Origin: Eutypa lata
Lineage: Eukaryota; Ascomycota; Sordariomycetes; Xylariales; Diatrypaceae
Length of the DNA stretch: 64,000 nucleotides
Direction of reading: 5' to 3'
Assembly: GCA_022661535.1 (NCBI GenBank)
Contig: JAKULF010000021.1
Location: 310,001 to 374,000 of the forward strand
The notes beneath the pieces are model-generated. The model had not been told where the DNA came from and ran no database searches. It worked only from the letters and a program-made list of their open reading frames with translations. How positions within the stretch are numbered: the first letter of the stretch is position 1; the number at the start of each line of letters is the position of its first letter. The translations under genes and the position numbers were made by a program. Of the stretch, positions 10,344 to 21,128 are shown one piece after another.

Positions 10344-13300
10344 CTAGCTCGCACCACCGACCTTCCTAGGTCGAAACCCAATCCCCCACCAACCCAACCT
10401 GAGCGCCAAGCTACTGAGCACAACACTTATAGAGCTAGCCGCCATAGCGAGGCCAGCCCACTCCGGCTCGAGCCTAACATGCGTGTGCAGATCCGCACTA
10501 TCACCGCCCTGACTCTCCCCGGCACCACCACCACCACCACCCTTCACGACGATCGGGTAGAAGCAGCCCGCGGCGATCGGGACCGCTAACAGGTTGTAGG
10601 CGAGGGCCCAGCCGAAGTTGAACTTGATGCGGCGCAGGACCGCCCGGCTGAGGTCCAGCAGCGTCACCATCGTGGCCAGGTTGTTGGAGATGAGCACGAA
10701 CCCCGCGCTGGCGATCGCCACGTCGCTGCCGCTGCCGACCGCGACCCCGACGTCGGCCGTGTTGAGCGCCGCCGCGTCGTTGATCCCGTCTCCGACCATG
10801 GCGATGATGGCGCGTCGTCTTTTGGGGGCTTCTTCTTCTTCTTGTTCTTGTCCAGTCGCCATCGCCACCGTCGCATTATTATTATTATTATTGTTGTTAT
10901 CCGCATCTATGTTCACGTGAACATCGAATCCCTCTTCCATCTTCTCTCCTCCCGTCTGCTTTTCCTCCCCTTGTTCGTGCCTACTACCACTACCACTCCC
11001 TTCTTCGAGTTGCTGTTCCGGCGATTTCGACTTCTGGCGCTGGCTAAAGGGGTTAAATAATACGGCGAGCCGTGATGGATGACTACTGCCGTTGCTGCTG
11101 CTAGGGCTCGGACGCCGCCGCCGTTGCCGTTGTTTGGTATTAACTTTGAGGGTAGACTGTAGCCAGGCGATGCGCTCGTGTTTCTCCGTCGGCAGCACCC
11201 CGGCGATGACGTTGGAGTCGGGGATACCGATCTGGGTAGCGACCGCGCGCGCCGTCGTGGCGTTGTCGCCGGAGAGCATCCATACGTCTATCCCGCCCTC
11301 TCGAAGGGTGCGGACCACGCCTGCTGTCTCTGGGCGGATCGGGTCAGAAATGGAGAACGCTGCCGCGAATTTCCAATTGTTTGAGTTTCCATCCGTGCCG
11401 AGTCCGTGGGTCTTAATAGCGACAAGGGCGACTGACTTGGCCTCGGTCTTCCAGGTTTGAAGAGTCTGGGAGACCTCGCTGGAGATGGTGACATTGAGAT
11501 CACCCATGAGAACTTCATTCCCAACCGCAATCTCAGTTATCGGGAGCGAGCCGGGATCTTGGATAGGATCCTGGATTACAGTAGCCTTGAGACCTTTGCC
11601 CGGGAGTTCTTCTACGTCGGAGATGGATATCTGTTGTTGCGGCAGAGAGGAAGACTCGATCTCGGAGTTGCAAAACGACACGATGGCCTTTGCGACAGGA
11701 TGGCTACTGCTCTCCTCGGTGGCGCGAAGTATAGCGAAGAAGAACATGCGGTGCTGCCCCGCGAGGACTGGTTCATCATCATCATTCCCGAGGGCTAGGA
11801 CGGAATCGGTGACCTTGGGTTCCCCGCCCATGGTGAGAGTTCCCGTCTTGTCGAAAACAACACAGTCTACGCGACTGGCCTTCTCGAAAGCCTCGCCGCC
11901 TCCTTTTACGAGTATTCCGTGCTTGGCGGCGAGGCCGCTACCCACGACGATGGCCGTCGGCGCAGCGAGGGCCAGACCACAGGGACACGCGACGACGAAA
12001 ACGGCGATGGCGAACCGCAGAGAGAAGGCTACCCAGCTCCCGGACGACTCCCCCTGGAGGAAGTGCACAGGAGCAGCACCGGTCAACCCGACGACCAGCC
12101 AGACGATCCACGTGATGATGGCGATCAGCGTGATGGCGGGCACGAAGTACGATGTTAGCACATCTGCGATTTTCTCTACCGGCGCACGCATGCCCTGGCC
12201 TTCTCGCACGATCTTGACAATGTTGTCGAGCATGGAGTGGCCAGCAGCGCCGGTGATCTGGATGACGACGGGTGCGCCCTTGTTGACGGTGCCCGCGTAG
12301 ACGGGTTCGCCCGCGGATTTCTTGATGAGGCGGGACTCGCCCGTCAGGCTGGACTCGTCGAACATGGTCTCCCCGTGCACGATAAGTCCATCGCAAGCGG
12401 GAGAGGTACCGTGAGGGATACGGACCCGGTCGTTGAATTCCAGCTGGTCTATCGGGACGGCCTTGTCTCTCGTCTGTGCCTCGTCGTCACCCGTTTCGAT
12501 GAGGATAGCAGTCGTCGGCCGGAGCTTAATCAGGGAATGGACGGCATCGCCGGCTTTGGACTTACTATAAGCCTCGATGAGCCTACCGACGAGGAGGAAC
12601 AGGGTGAGAAAGACGACGGCGTCGAAATAAAAGTTGGAGTCGTCGACGCGGCTGGGGCGATCGACAGCAGCAGCTATCACCTGGGCGCACGACGAGAGGT
12701 AGGCGACGCCCGTGCCTAAAGATACGAGCAGATCCATGCTTCCGAAACGGTAGAAGCGCTGCCAGAGAGGGATGCGACTCTTTGGCTTCCACATCGCCAC
12801 AATCTCTTTGATGGCGCGTCGGTGGAAGACATTGGCGGGCCCGAAGAAAACAGGGGTGGCCAGTGCCAGGAGGATAAACTGAGCGCGGCCTATCCCGACC
12901 CGCCATGGTTCCATGAGCCACATCTTTCCTGGATCGTGGTCCGGCACCGACGTCATGTAGATGATACCAATTACGAAGGTAGGGATCGTGAGGATAACTG
13001 TTATGATGACGCGGTATAGGAGGTTCTTTTGGTGGTCCGCATCTACCCGTCTCGATATCTCTTCTCGGGTGACAGGCTGGTAGATGCGGGCGGTGAAATT
13101 ACCATCAGAGCATTCGATGGTCGCAAGAATCTGGCGAATGGTGAAACGCGGAGCATTGGGCGTATATTTGATCTCGACAATGGGCTTCACCACGCTGGGT
13201 CCGTGAAGCACTTCTAGACTGCCTAGAGAACAAGACTCCAGAGCCTGTACAACGCGAGCAGGGCAGGTATCGCTCCGGAAGCCGTCGACGAGGATCTGGA

Positions 13301-13679
13301 CGGTCCGATCCTGGTCTGGCGATTCCTTATGACTCTCGTCGGCATCCACTACTTGGTTGAGGGTTGCTTCGTAGCCCAGTTCCTCGATAGCATCTACCAC
13401 CCGACTGGCGTCTTCCTTGGAGCCATGGTAGACGACGGTGGCTTCGTTCGCTAGGAGATTGACGTTGACCTTCCATCCGGTGTTCTTCTCTAGATTGTGG
13501 GTGATGTTGTTGGCGCAGGAGCCACATGTCATGCCTCGAACGCTTAAAGAAACTTTCCACAGTGGTTGGCGCGATTGCTGACTGGAAGACAGGTCGGGCT
13601 TAAAAGGGGCCATGTCGTGATCAGGGGTTGTTGTCACTACAGGCGAAACCTTTGGTGATAGTTCCTTCCCCCCCATCAT
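10344..13679 (-). CDS. P1B-type copper-transporting ATPase
   Basis: A single exon of 1111 residues. It pumps Cu(I) across a membrane, either into the secretory pathway (CCC2-like) or out of the cell. Residues 49-55 hold the metal site of the first HMA domain (MTCGSC, Cys52/Cys55). A second HMA-like region near 127-195 has lost the first Cys (GFRSDTC). The transport motif CPC is at 565-567, the phosphorylated Asp at 610 in DKTGT, the HP motif at 660-661 and GDGIND at 963-968. YN in the seventh helix (about 1027) and MAASS in the eighth (1079-1083) are the Cu(I) signature residues. A low-complexity block of about 110 residues (847-956), with Arg, Ser/Pro, Glu and eight Asn in a row, interrupts the P domain before GDGIND. 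A hidden intron is possible there, but the frame stays open throughout. Confidence 0.93.
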   Translation of the reverse strand: MMGGKELSPKVSPVVTTTPDHDMAPFKPDLSSSQQSRQPLWKVSLSVRGMTCGSCANNITHNLEKNTGWKVNVNLLANEATVVYHGSKEDASRVVDAIEELGYEATLNQVVDADESHKESPDQDRTVQILVDGFRSDTCPARVVQALESCSLGSLEVLHGPSVVKPIVEIKYTPNAPRFTIRQILATIECSDGNFTARIYQPVTREEISRRVDADHQKNLLYRVIITVILTIPTFVIGIIYMTSVPDHDPGKMWLMEPWRVGIGRAQFILLALATPVFFGPANVFHRRAIKEIVAMWKPKSRIPLWQRFYRFGSMDLLVSLGTGVAYLSSCAQVIAAAVDRPSRVDDSNFYFDAVVFLTLFLLVGRLIEAYSKSKAGDAVHSLIKLRPTTAILIETGDDEAQTRDKAVPIDQLEFNDRVRIPHGTSPACDGLIVHGETMFDESSLTGESRLIKKSAGEPVYAGTVNKGAPVVIQITGAAGHSMLDNIVKIVREGQGMRAPVEKIADVLTSYFVPAITLIAIITWIVWLVVGLTGAAPVHFLQGESSGSWVAFSLRFAIAVFVVACPCGLALAAPTAIVVGSGLAAKHGILVKGGGEAFEKASRVDCVVFDKTGTLTMGGEPKVTDSVLALGNDDDEPVLAGQHRMFFFAILRATEESSSHPVAKAIVSFCNSEIESSSLPQQQISISDVEELPGKGLKATVIQDPIQDPGSLPITEIAVGNEVLMGDLNVTISSEVSQTLQTWKTEAKSVALVAIKTHGLGTDGNSNNWKFAAAFSISDPIRPETAGVVRTLREGGIDVWMLSGDNATTARAVATQIGIPDSNVIAGVLPTEKHERIAWLQSTLKVNTKQRQRRRRPSPSSSNGSSHPSRLAVLFNPFSQRQKSKSPEQQLEEGSGSGSRHEQGEEKQTGGEKMEEGFDVHVNIDADNNNNNNNNATVAMATGQEQEEEEAPKRRRAIIAMVGDGINDAAALNTADVGVAVGSGSDVAIASAGFVLISNNLATMVTLLDLSRAVLRRIKFNFGWALAYNLLAVPIAAGCFYPIVVKGGGGGGAGESQGGDSADLHTHVRLEPEWAGLAMAASSISVVLSSLALRLGWWGIGFRPRKVGGAS

Positions 13680-16086
13680 GGTAGGCGTTGAGAGTTACGA
13701 TGATATGATACGGTAATTATACTAAGTATGGATAGAATGTAGGGAAGTACAAGGTAGGGACGTGAGTTACCTGTGAAAGGGTATTAAAAAGTCATGGATG
13801 GGAAAATATGAGGGCGTCTGTGTTATAGAAGGAACTACGCCTAAATATAGCAAGCGTAGATAGTTGAGTGTTGTTGTACGGTAGTTTTCTGATATCTGTA
13901 GGTAGGCAGTATATGTAGGTAATAAGTATTCAAGACAAACATGACATGGTAGGACTGAGAAGGAATGAACACTACAGGTAGGTAGGTATTGTTTGTACGT
14001 GAGCATTGGCCTGGTTTTCTAGAACCGGTCCGGGTGGATTTGTCATGCGCTTTTTGTGCGTGGTTCCTGATAGTTACATATTTTAGGAGAAAAACACATG
14101 TAGGTGAAATCGCCACACTCTGATTCTAGACGTTAGGTATGCAGGCGATGTAGGTGATGGACGCGAAATCTAACCTCTTCAGAGTTCAAAGGTTGGTACC
14201 AACTTCAAATATCATTGGAGCCCTCGCCCTACATAATGTAGGCTGAGACCAGGACATACTGGTATGGATACCTACCTTCCATGGGAGGTCAACATACACG
14301 GCAGTGGAAGAAAGCCAAGCCGGTGTCAACCCCGGTCTCCGGAGGGGGACGTGGTGGTGACTTCCACCTTCGATCCCAAGTCTCCATCCTGTCTCTATAG
14401 ACTTCCCTATACGAACCAACCTTGAGAAAGAGCAAGCCCCACCCCATCTATCTATTTACCAACCTGGTTCAATTGGAACAAGGAGGAGGTATGTGCAAGT
14501 AGTCGCAAAGGATCAGTCATACCCGCTGGATATGAGGAGTGAATCATCAATTTCCTAGAACGTACATACATCCCATAGTTGCGTGCCTGCCTGCCTACCT
14601 CTTTTCCCCCCTTCTCGATGACTCTAGAAAGCACGAAAGGACATTGGTGAGGTGGCGTCAGGGGTTTCGTACTTTGGGCGGAACCCAAGCGATCTTGGTA
14701 AATTAAATGGAATGGTAACATTTATTACCTATCATGTAATATCATGTAATATAGGCTATAGCCTATGAAAGTTATGTGGAGTGGACGAATCAGGAAGAAG
14801 TTTAAGTAGAGTTCCGCCATCCGTCTGGTCGCCCCCGTCGCCGAATTGGGCGAGGTCCATCCCCCGGCCCGGGACGATCACGCACAAAGGGCGCAGATGC
14901 TCCGCTGTCCGGGTATAGTACCTGAGTGTTATCTAACTACCAGACTACCTACCTAACTACATGACTTCAATTAGGTACATACATACATACCTATGTGAGC
15001 TGAATGTAAGCAAATGTGATAGAAAAAAGTCTGACAGATTTGCACATTATTCACATGTGTCAGTAATGTAAGCACATACATCTAGATATTACTTACATGT
15101 GTAGGCACCTATGCAACGTCATTGTTAGCTTTGACGCGGAAACACCGCAAACGAGACAACACACCTACATCCTACCTACAGCTACAAGCTACAAGCATTG
15201 CATACATGACGACAACTGTTAATAAAAGGCTATTCCTAATGAGCGCTGTTAATACCAGTCACAATACATATGCGATGCACCTATTCAGCGAGCATTTTAC
15301 CTACATATCCACTCAGACCGGAGGTATAGCTAAATCCACAGCAGTAAACTAGACCAATGAAGTAAACTGTCGTTTATGAAAGCCACCTAGACATGATCGG
15401 GAGTTCTTTGTGCTGGTTTCCTGTCAGCCAGCCTGTTCCACCTACCTGGTTGTCTACTTACCTATTCTAACACTAACCAATTTGCCATGCCTAGCCTAAG
15501 TGCAGCCTGGGCCAAACCAGCTTATCATCAGATTATCTCAGCTAGTTATATTGATGGGATGTGAACTAGCTTCTCTCTTTTGGAATAATAGTCGAGTAGT
15601 GCTTCATACCTATCATATTGGTGTCTCATGCCGGCATCTGCACTGATTGGGAGATACAGAGAAGCCACCAGTACCTGTGTCTTAAAGGATAGCCACAACC
15701 ACATAAATACAAGTGAGATATGGCCGGGTTCTGCTGCAGCCTCTAGAGAGCTGTCCGAACACCGGAACGTGGGAGATGCTTCGTTGGTATTATTCATGAA
15801 ACGGGCAGCGTAGACGATGGACCTGTCATCTATCATTCGATCCCATCTTCAGCCCCATAGATGAACCATCTCCACCACAACAAATCCACGATCGTAGACG
15901 TCAACAATATGGAGGCTGCAATAAAGAGGTCTGGGATAGTAAGCGTAGGTGGTATATTAATGTCATTAAAAAAAAAGAAGGCCGCTAAATCAGAGTACAA
16001 CCAGTGCGCCAGCTAAACTCATAACAACAAATCAAGACGTCAGATCAACACCAGACCAATGGGACATGATGAATTGGCGAGAGACG
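13680..16086. other. Intergenic, nothing gene-like
   Basis: A 2.4-kb spacer with many TACCTACC/TAGGTAGG words, for instance around 13910-13990 and 14930-15000. Its open frames (13767-14116, 14186-14721, 15546-15836) have no recognisable domain and unremarkable composition. It includes the promoter of the copper ATPase and the 3' end of the zinc-finger gene. Confidence 0.55.
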
Positions 16087-17888
16087 TTATGCCCCATTTC
16101 CTGCCGCATTCCCCTTAGCTGCATCGAGACTCTCCTCACCCCCATGTGCCGTAGTAGGTCGACTGGTAGGGGCGATGCTGGACGGCCTGCTCAACGTGCG
16201 TCTCAATCTCTTCCCATTCTTCGTATCGAACAGGCTCTTCACTCTCCTCAGCCTCGCCCATCGTTCTTTGTCTTTAGCCTCCCTCACTACTGGATCCTCC
16301 TCCTCGTTCGACCCGGCAATCATGTCTGTGTTAGGCGTGAGAGGCTCCCCTTGATCTTCGGCTCCTTGTTGATCCTTACCACCACCACTATTCTCATCAC
16401 CACCGTTGCGATTACCACCACCCATAGCTGTCTTCGATGGTGTCACCGGCACTGAAGCAGATGGACGATGGAATATCCTAGACCGGCTGCTTTTGGCAGC
16501 TTGAGCGCGAAGGAAGGCCGTATTCTTGAGCGTCTGCGCAAGAACTTCCCACCCTGCCTTGCTCTCTTTGACCTTGGAAGAGGGATTCTTCTGTGCTGCG
16601 GGATTTCGCCAAGGACAGAAGAAACGGTGTTCGCGAACAGGATCGAGATGATCCATGAGGGCGGGGGCAACTATTTCACCAGTGGCTTCGTCAACTTCCT
16701 TGCTCTTGAACATCCATAGGCCTAGGCGACGTAGGCAGGTAGCACACGAGGCTGAGTTGGGTACGGGGCCGATGCGCGGGTTGTTGAGCCCTTGCCATCC
16801 AGAGAGGGCAAGCGCGAGGGCGACATCGTTGAGTGCCGTCGTGGAGTTTATAGCTGAGGAAGGTGGAGGTGGCTCCGTGAAGAAGTCAGGTGGGAGTTGC
16901 GACTTCGCGGCTTGTAGGTCTAGTTGTTCGGGGAGGCGGAGGTTGAAGAGGTATGGGAGAAATGATGGTCGGGTGGATAGATCGTCGTATCGTTCGCGGA
17001 GAGAAGCGAGTGCGGCTTGGGGGTTGGAGAGCGGGAGGCGTAGAAGAGCGTCTATTTGGGCGATATAATGGATTGTCAGTTCACTCACTCTACACATCGA
17101 CTAGGGATTCAAATCCAATACTAGCTAGTAGATAAAAGTCCAAGAGAAAAACAAACAGACGTCGGCTTACCATCGCATGCACGCTTCCTCCATAGACAAT
17201 CCTCCTGGTGAGCTTCGACTATCAACTCGGCGAACTTGTTAACCACAGCCTCCTGAACCTCCGAGTCGACCGCCAAGGACACAGGCGTAGATGTGCTATC
17301 CTCTTTGCCGTCTGGTTCTTTCCTCGTCGCATTCGCATGGACTACCAACTCCTTGTTGCAAAGCGAACATCGGACACGCTCCTTGCCCTGACAGACCCAT
17401 CCTCTCTTGGCCCACTCGATTTCGTTGATCTTGTCGGGCTTGGGTGTCCATTCCGTCAATTCTTGAAAGGTAGCTAGTCGTCGAATGAGCTGGTCGCGGT
17501 CACCGGGACAGAATTTGGGTTCTGGCGCAGGTATGTTGGCAACCACTGCTCTCTTCACCTTATTGAATCCTACTCTGATCGTGGGGAAGGGTGATGTTGT
17601 CGAGGGTGTAGTCTTCTCATTTCCTGTGGTAGATCCCAAGACACCGACTCGTCGCCGCTTATTCAGGTCGTTGCTGACTGGGGAAGAGGCATCTATACCT
17701 ACAGCAGGGTTTCCCTTGGGTGATAAGGCTGTAGTGGTGCGATTGGTGGAGGGAGAAGGGGAGGGAGGAAACGAAGAGTTTGGAATAGGATCATTTGGTT
17801 CAGCTAGCTCCGAGGAAGATCGAGGTGTTGATGATCGAGTACCGAGTCCTTGGATTAGAGCATTAAATTTTCTCTTTGTAGCGTTCAT
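16087..17888 (-). CDS. C3HC zinc-finger protein, Rsm1/NIPA-like
   Basis: Exons 17888-17171 and 17051-16087 join in phase 1 to give 560 residues. The first zinc site is C174-x2-C177 ... H227-x3-C231. The intron falls just after it; the chosen acceptor (…AAATAG at 17054-17052) restores the conserved CDDALLRLPL junction, while the nearer CTAG acceptor would give an early stop. A second site, CATC ... HRFFC, lies in the C-terminal Rsm1-like part. Fission yeast Rsm1 takes part in nuclear mRNA export and animal NIPA is an F-box-like ubiquitin ligase adaptor; a nuclear role is inferred. The first 100 and last 150 residues are Ser/Thr/Pro- and Gly-rich and look disordered. Confidence 0.85.
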
Positions 17889-18977
17889 GGCTAGGTACTT
17901 AGTAGGGAAGTGGGTAGTGTAAAGTTTCGAATGCAGGAGTTCGGGTAAGGAGTTAAATTAGGGGTTTATGCAACTGGGTTGGCAGTTGGGTATGTATAAT
18001 AAAATAGATAATTCAGAGAGACAAGGCGCGCAAATTGAAAAACGAATCTTATTAGTGCTCTAAGAACGGAATGTGACGAGACACGGTGATGATGGTGCAA
18101 TGGCACGGCGGCGATGTTGTTGCTCTGTTGCTTTCAGTTCAGTTTAGGGGCTGAGCTTTGTTGATGCTTGGCGCTTGTACAACGTCATTGGTTGCATTTT
18201 TCAGTCTTATCAGCTGTGTTGATAGTTACCACAGGTAGCCACAGCAGCCACAGCTAGGTACGCACTGGTATAATTATAGTACATATAACTATACGTGTAT
18301 GTACATTCTGGCCAGAGTTCTTCTTTAGGTACAATACTGACACCAGCCAGGCGTGCCAGGACATACATACATGGATGTAAAGAGTAAAACTGATCAAACC
18401 CTGACTGAAGGTAATGCTGTTTACATGTAGATGGCTATTTTGAATGATATTGGTAGATATCACTAGGTAGTTAACTTGCATCCTGAGCGTTGAGTCTCAA
18501 TAAATACATCTAGGTTAGGTACCTAAATAGGGCTGTCGGGATCGGACGTCGGTTTGGGTATGGTCCCTGCAATACACGGCTCCGACTCCCCCGCTTGCCG
18601 TCGCAACGCAAGCACACCTGAGCTTCGATGTCAATGGCGGGGTTCTTTTCTTTTAGCTTTCTCACGTAATACCTTAATTATACTCTTTTATTAGACTGAC
18701 AAACAGTAAGCTTTACTGATTTCCATGCATTAGGGACTCGTTAATTTCCCTGATACCTTAGTACTAGTCTCTTATGAAGGAGAAGAGACCACCAAATCCT
18801 ATTCCTATTAGATTCTTTTTTATATCTTTTTCTGTTCTCATTGTGGCCTTACTTCTTTCCACCACTAGAATCCTTCCTCGTCTCACCCAAGTTGCCTCCC
18901 ATCTGAACTTGGTCTCTACCCCTCCTTTCACTTCTCCAAAAAATACCAATATAGCGTCTACTACTACTACCATTACC
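17889..18977. other. Divergent promoter region
   Basis: This spacer separates the start of the zinc-finger gene from the start of HAL2. It carries TAGGTA-type words and a T-rich stretch at 18810-18835. The last 204 bases are open in the HAL2 frame from an ATG at 18774 and could be coding or 5' leader. Confidence 0.5.
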
Positions 18978-20045
18978 ATGTCGACCTACGCCAAAGAACT
19001 CGAGATTGCCGAGCTGGCCGTCCAGCGGGCTGCCATCCTCACCAAGCGAGTCTTCCACGAGAAAGCCAAGGGCACCGTGTCCAAGGACGACAAGTCGCCC
19101 GTGACGATTGGCGACTTCGGCGCCCAGGCTCTCATCATCAGCGCTCTGAAGGCCAGCTTCCCCGAGGACGAGATCGTCGCCGAAGAAGAGGCCGCCTCGC
19201 TGCGGACGAACGAGACCCTGCGCCAAACCATCTGGGATCTCGTCAAGACCACCCAGCTCTCGGACCCCTCTGCCGAGTCTACCCTGGGCGGTGCCATCGC
19301 CGACGAGGAGTCCATGCTGACTATGATCGACTACGGAAACAGCAAGGGCGGTGCCAGCGGCAGGATCTGGGCTATTGATCCCATCGACGGCACTCTGGGC
19401 TTCCTGCGTGGGGGTCAATACGCCGTATGTCTGGCTCTGATTGTAGATGGTCAAGTCAAGGTCGGCGTGCTAGGATGCCCTAACCTACCCGTCGACGACT
19501 CCGCACCCCTGACCGGTAACTTGGAAAGTGGCCAATCAGACGAGGGCGGCAGTGGCGTCCTGTTCGCCGCCATTTTCGGGGAGGGAGCCACCAGTCGACC
19601 CTTAACCACGGGCGGCTTAGCTCCGAAGAAGAGCATCTCGATGCGTCCTCTCACCGACATGAGCGCGGCCACGTTCTGCGAGAGCGTCGAGGCCAGCCAC
19701 TCGGCCCACGGCGACCAGGCCCAGATCGCCCAGAAGCTAGGCATCACGAACCCGAGCGTGCGCCTGGACTCGCAGGCCAAATACGCGTCGATCGCGAGGG
19801 GCGCCGGCGATATCTACTTGAGGCTGCCCGTCAAGGCGACGTACCAGGAGAAGATATGGGATCATGCGGCGGGCGACCTCATTGTCCGAGAAGCCGGCGG
19901 TGCCGTGACGGATATCCAGGGCAAGACGTTGGACTTCAGCATTGGCCGGACGCTGGCAAATAACAAGGGCGTCATTGCGGCTCCTGCCAGCGGTCACGCG
20001 AAGGTGCTCGCTGCCGTGCAGGAGGTTTGGAACAACAAAAAATAA
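18978..20045 (+). CDS. HAL2/MET22: 3'(2'),5'-bisphosphate nucleotidase
   Basis: From the ATG at 18978 the protein has 355 residues, the usual length of the family. It removes the 3' phosphate of PAP, the by-product of PAPS reduction in sulfate assimilation, and is the classical lithium- and sodium-sensitive target in yeast. The inositol-phosphatase fold is shown by EEE (69-71), DPIDGT (134-139) and WDHAAGD (294-300), which together bind the metal ions. The frame stays open upstream to an ATG at 18774, which would add 68 residues with a hydrophobic run. I prefer the inner start because it matches family length and opens with the conserved MSTYAKELEIA. It works in the same pathway as the sulfite reductase subunit 13 kb away. 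Confidence 0.93.
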   Translation: MSTYAKELEIAELAVQRAAILTKRVFHEKAKGTVSKDDKSPVTIGDFGAQALIISALKASFPEDEIVAEEEAASLRTNETLRQTIWDLVKTTQLSDPSAESTLGGAIADEESMLTMIDYGNSKGGASGRIWAIDPIDGTLGFLRGGQYAVCLALIVDGQVKVGVLGCPNLPVDDSAPLTGNLESGQSDEGGSGVLFAAIFGEGATSRPLTTGGLAPKKSISMRPLTDMSAATFCESVEASHSAHGDQAQIAQKLGITNPSVRLDSQAKYASIARGAGDIYLRLPVKATYQEKIWDHAAGDLIVREAGGAVTDIQGKTLDFSIGRTLANNKGVIAAPASGHAKVLAAVQEVWNNKK

Positions 20046-20285
20046 GGGCATTGCGAGTTTTCACATAGGTACATATGCGCATCATGTGCAAAGATGATCT
20101 AACTATGTAGTAGCCATACCTAGTGTACATATGATATACATCTCCCTGGTCTGGGCATGTGTCTATTTGCCAACTCATCTTAGTATAGAGTATTGAAGTA
20201 TATATAGAGATGGATGAGAAGGGAACAACCAGCCCATCGTCTGTTCTTCCGTGATAGCAAGACCCAAGAAAGCGACAAAGATAGA

Positions 20286-21128
20286 TCACTTGATCTTCTT
20301 CTGCTTCAGTTTGATCGTCTCGTCGTTAACAAATATACCCTTGCCCTTGTATGGCTCCGGCCGTCTCCACCTGCGTATCCTCGCCGCAAACGACATGACC
20401 TCCTCCCTGTTGATGCCCTCGAGCAGGATGCGTGTCGGTTGGGGCGTGCTGGCCTTCATCCCCAGCGGCACCGGTTCCTCGACAGGGTGTGTGAAGCCGA
20501 GCTTCAGGCACACGAACTTCTGACCCGGGTATTCGGCCTTGCGGGGGCGCTCCTCGACCGACGCACGGTATCCGACACCGACCAGACGAAGAATGGCCGT
20601 GTGGCCCTCGGAAACGCCCATTATGTATCGTTGTAGGTATGCCCATGTCGTTCCTAGAAAGCGCATTGATTGATGTTAGCTAGATAGGTCCTTGTAACAG
20701 ACGACCAATGAGATAAATGTGTATGTATGCCTACCCCACATCTCCATCTGTTGCTTCGCCTCGATGTCCTCAATGCTCAGCACCGCCTTCCTCGTTTCGG
20801 CATCGTGATCGATCTTGAGATAAGGAGGGATTTCCAGGTCCAACTTGCCCAGCGGGCCCTGAACGGTGACGGTGCGCTTCGGTATCCGTAGGTACGTCGT
20901 AGGGTCTTTCTTGACCTTGGGCTCGCCGATGAGGATATCTACGCCGGGAGGGATGGATATCGGCGTCCGGCCCAGCTTGGAGGATCTGCTGACGGTGTTG
21001 GAGAACTGGCGCCGTGACGTGGTGATGTTGGTGTTGCTGCTAGACTGGAAGGCGGGCAGGAGAAAACTCGGTAGGGTGAAGGACGCGGCTTTTCTTTCGA
21101 GAACCCATCCTCGACTCGGCGCCAACAT
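20286..21128 (-). CDS. MRPL6: Mitochondrial ribosomal protein L6 (uL6m)
   Basis: Exons 21128-20735 and 20653-20286 join in phase 1 at the conserved MWGTT junction to give 253 residues. It is a structural protein of the mitochondrial large ribosomal subunit. The N-terminus, rich in Arg and Ser and poor in acidic residues, looks like a mitochondrial import signal. The body shows the L6 pattern: GRTPISIPPGV, then VQGPLGKLDLEIP, and in exon 2 GVGYRAS, LGFTHPVE and a basic C-terminus. It is convergent with HAL2, with about 240 bp between the two stop codons. Confidence 0.92.
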
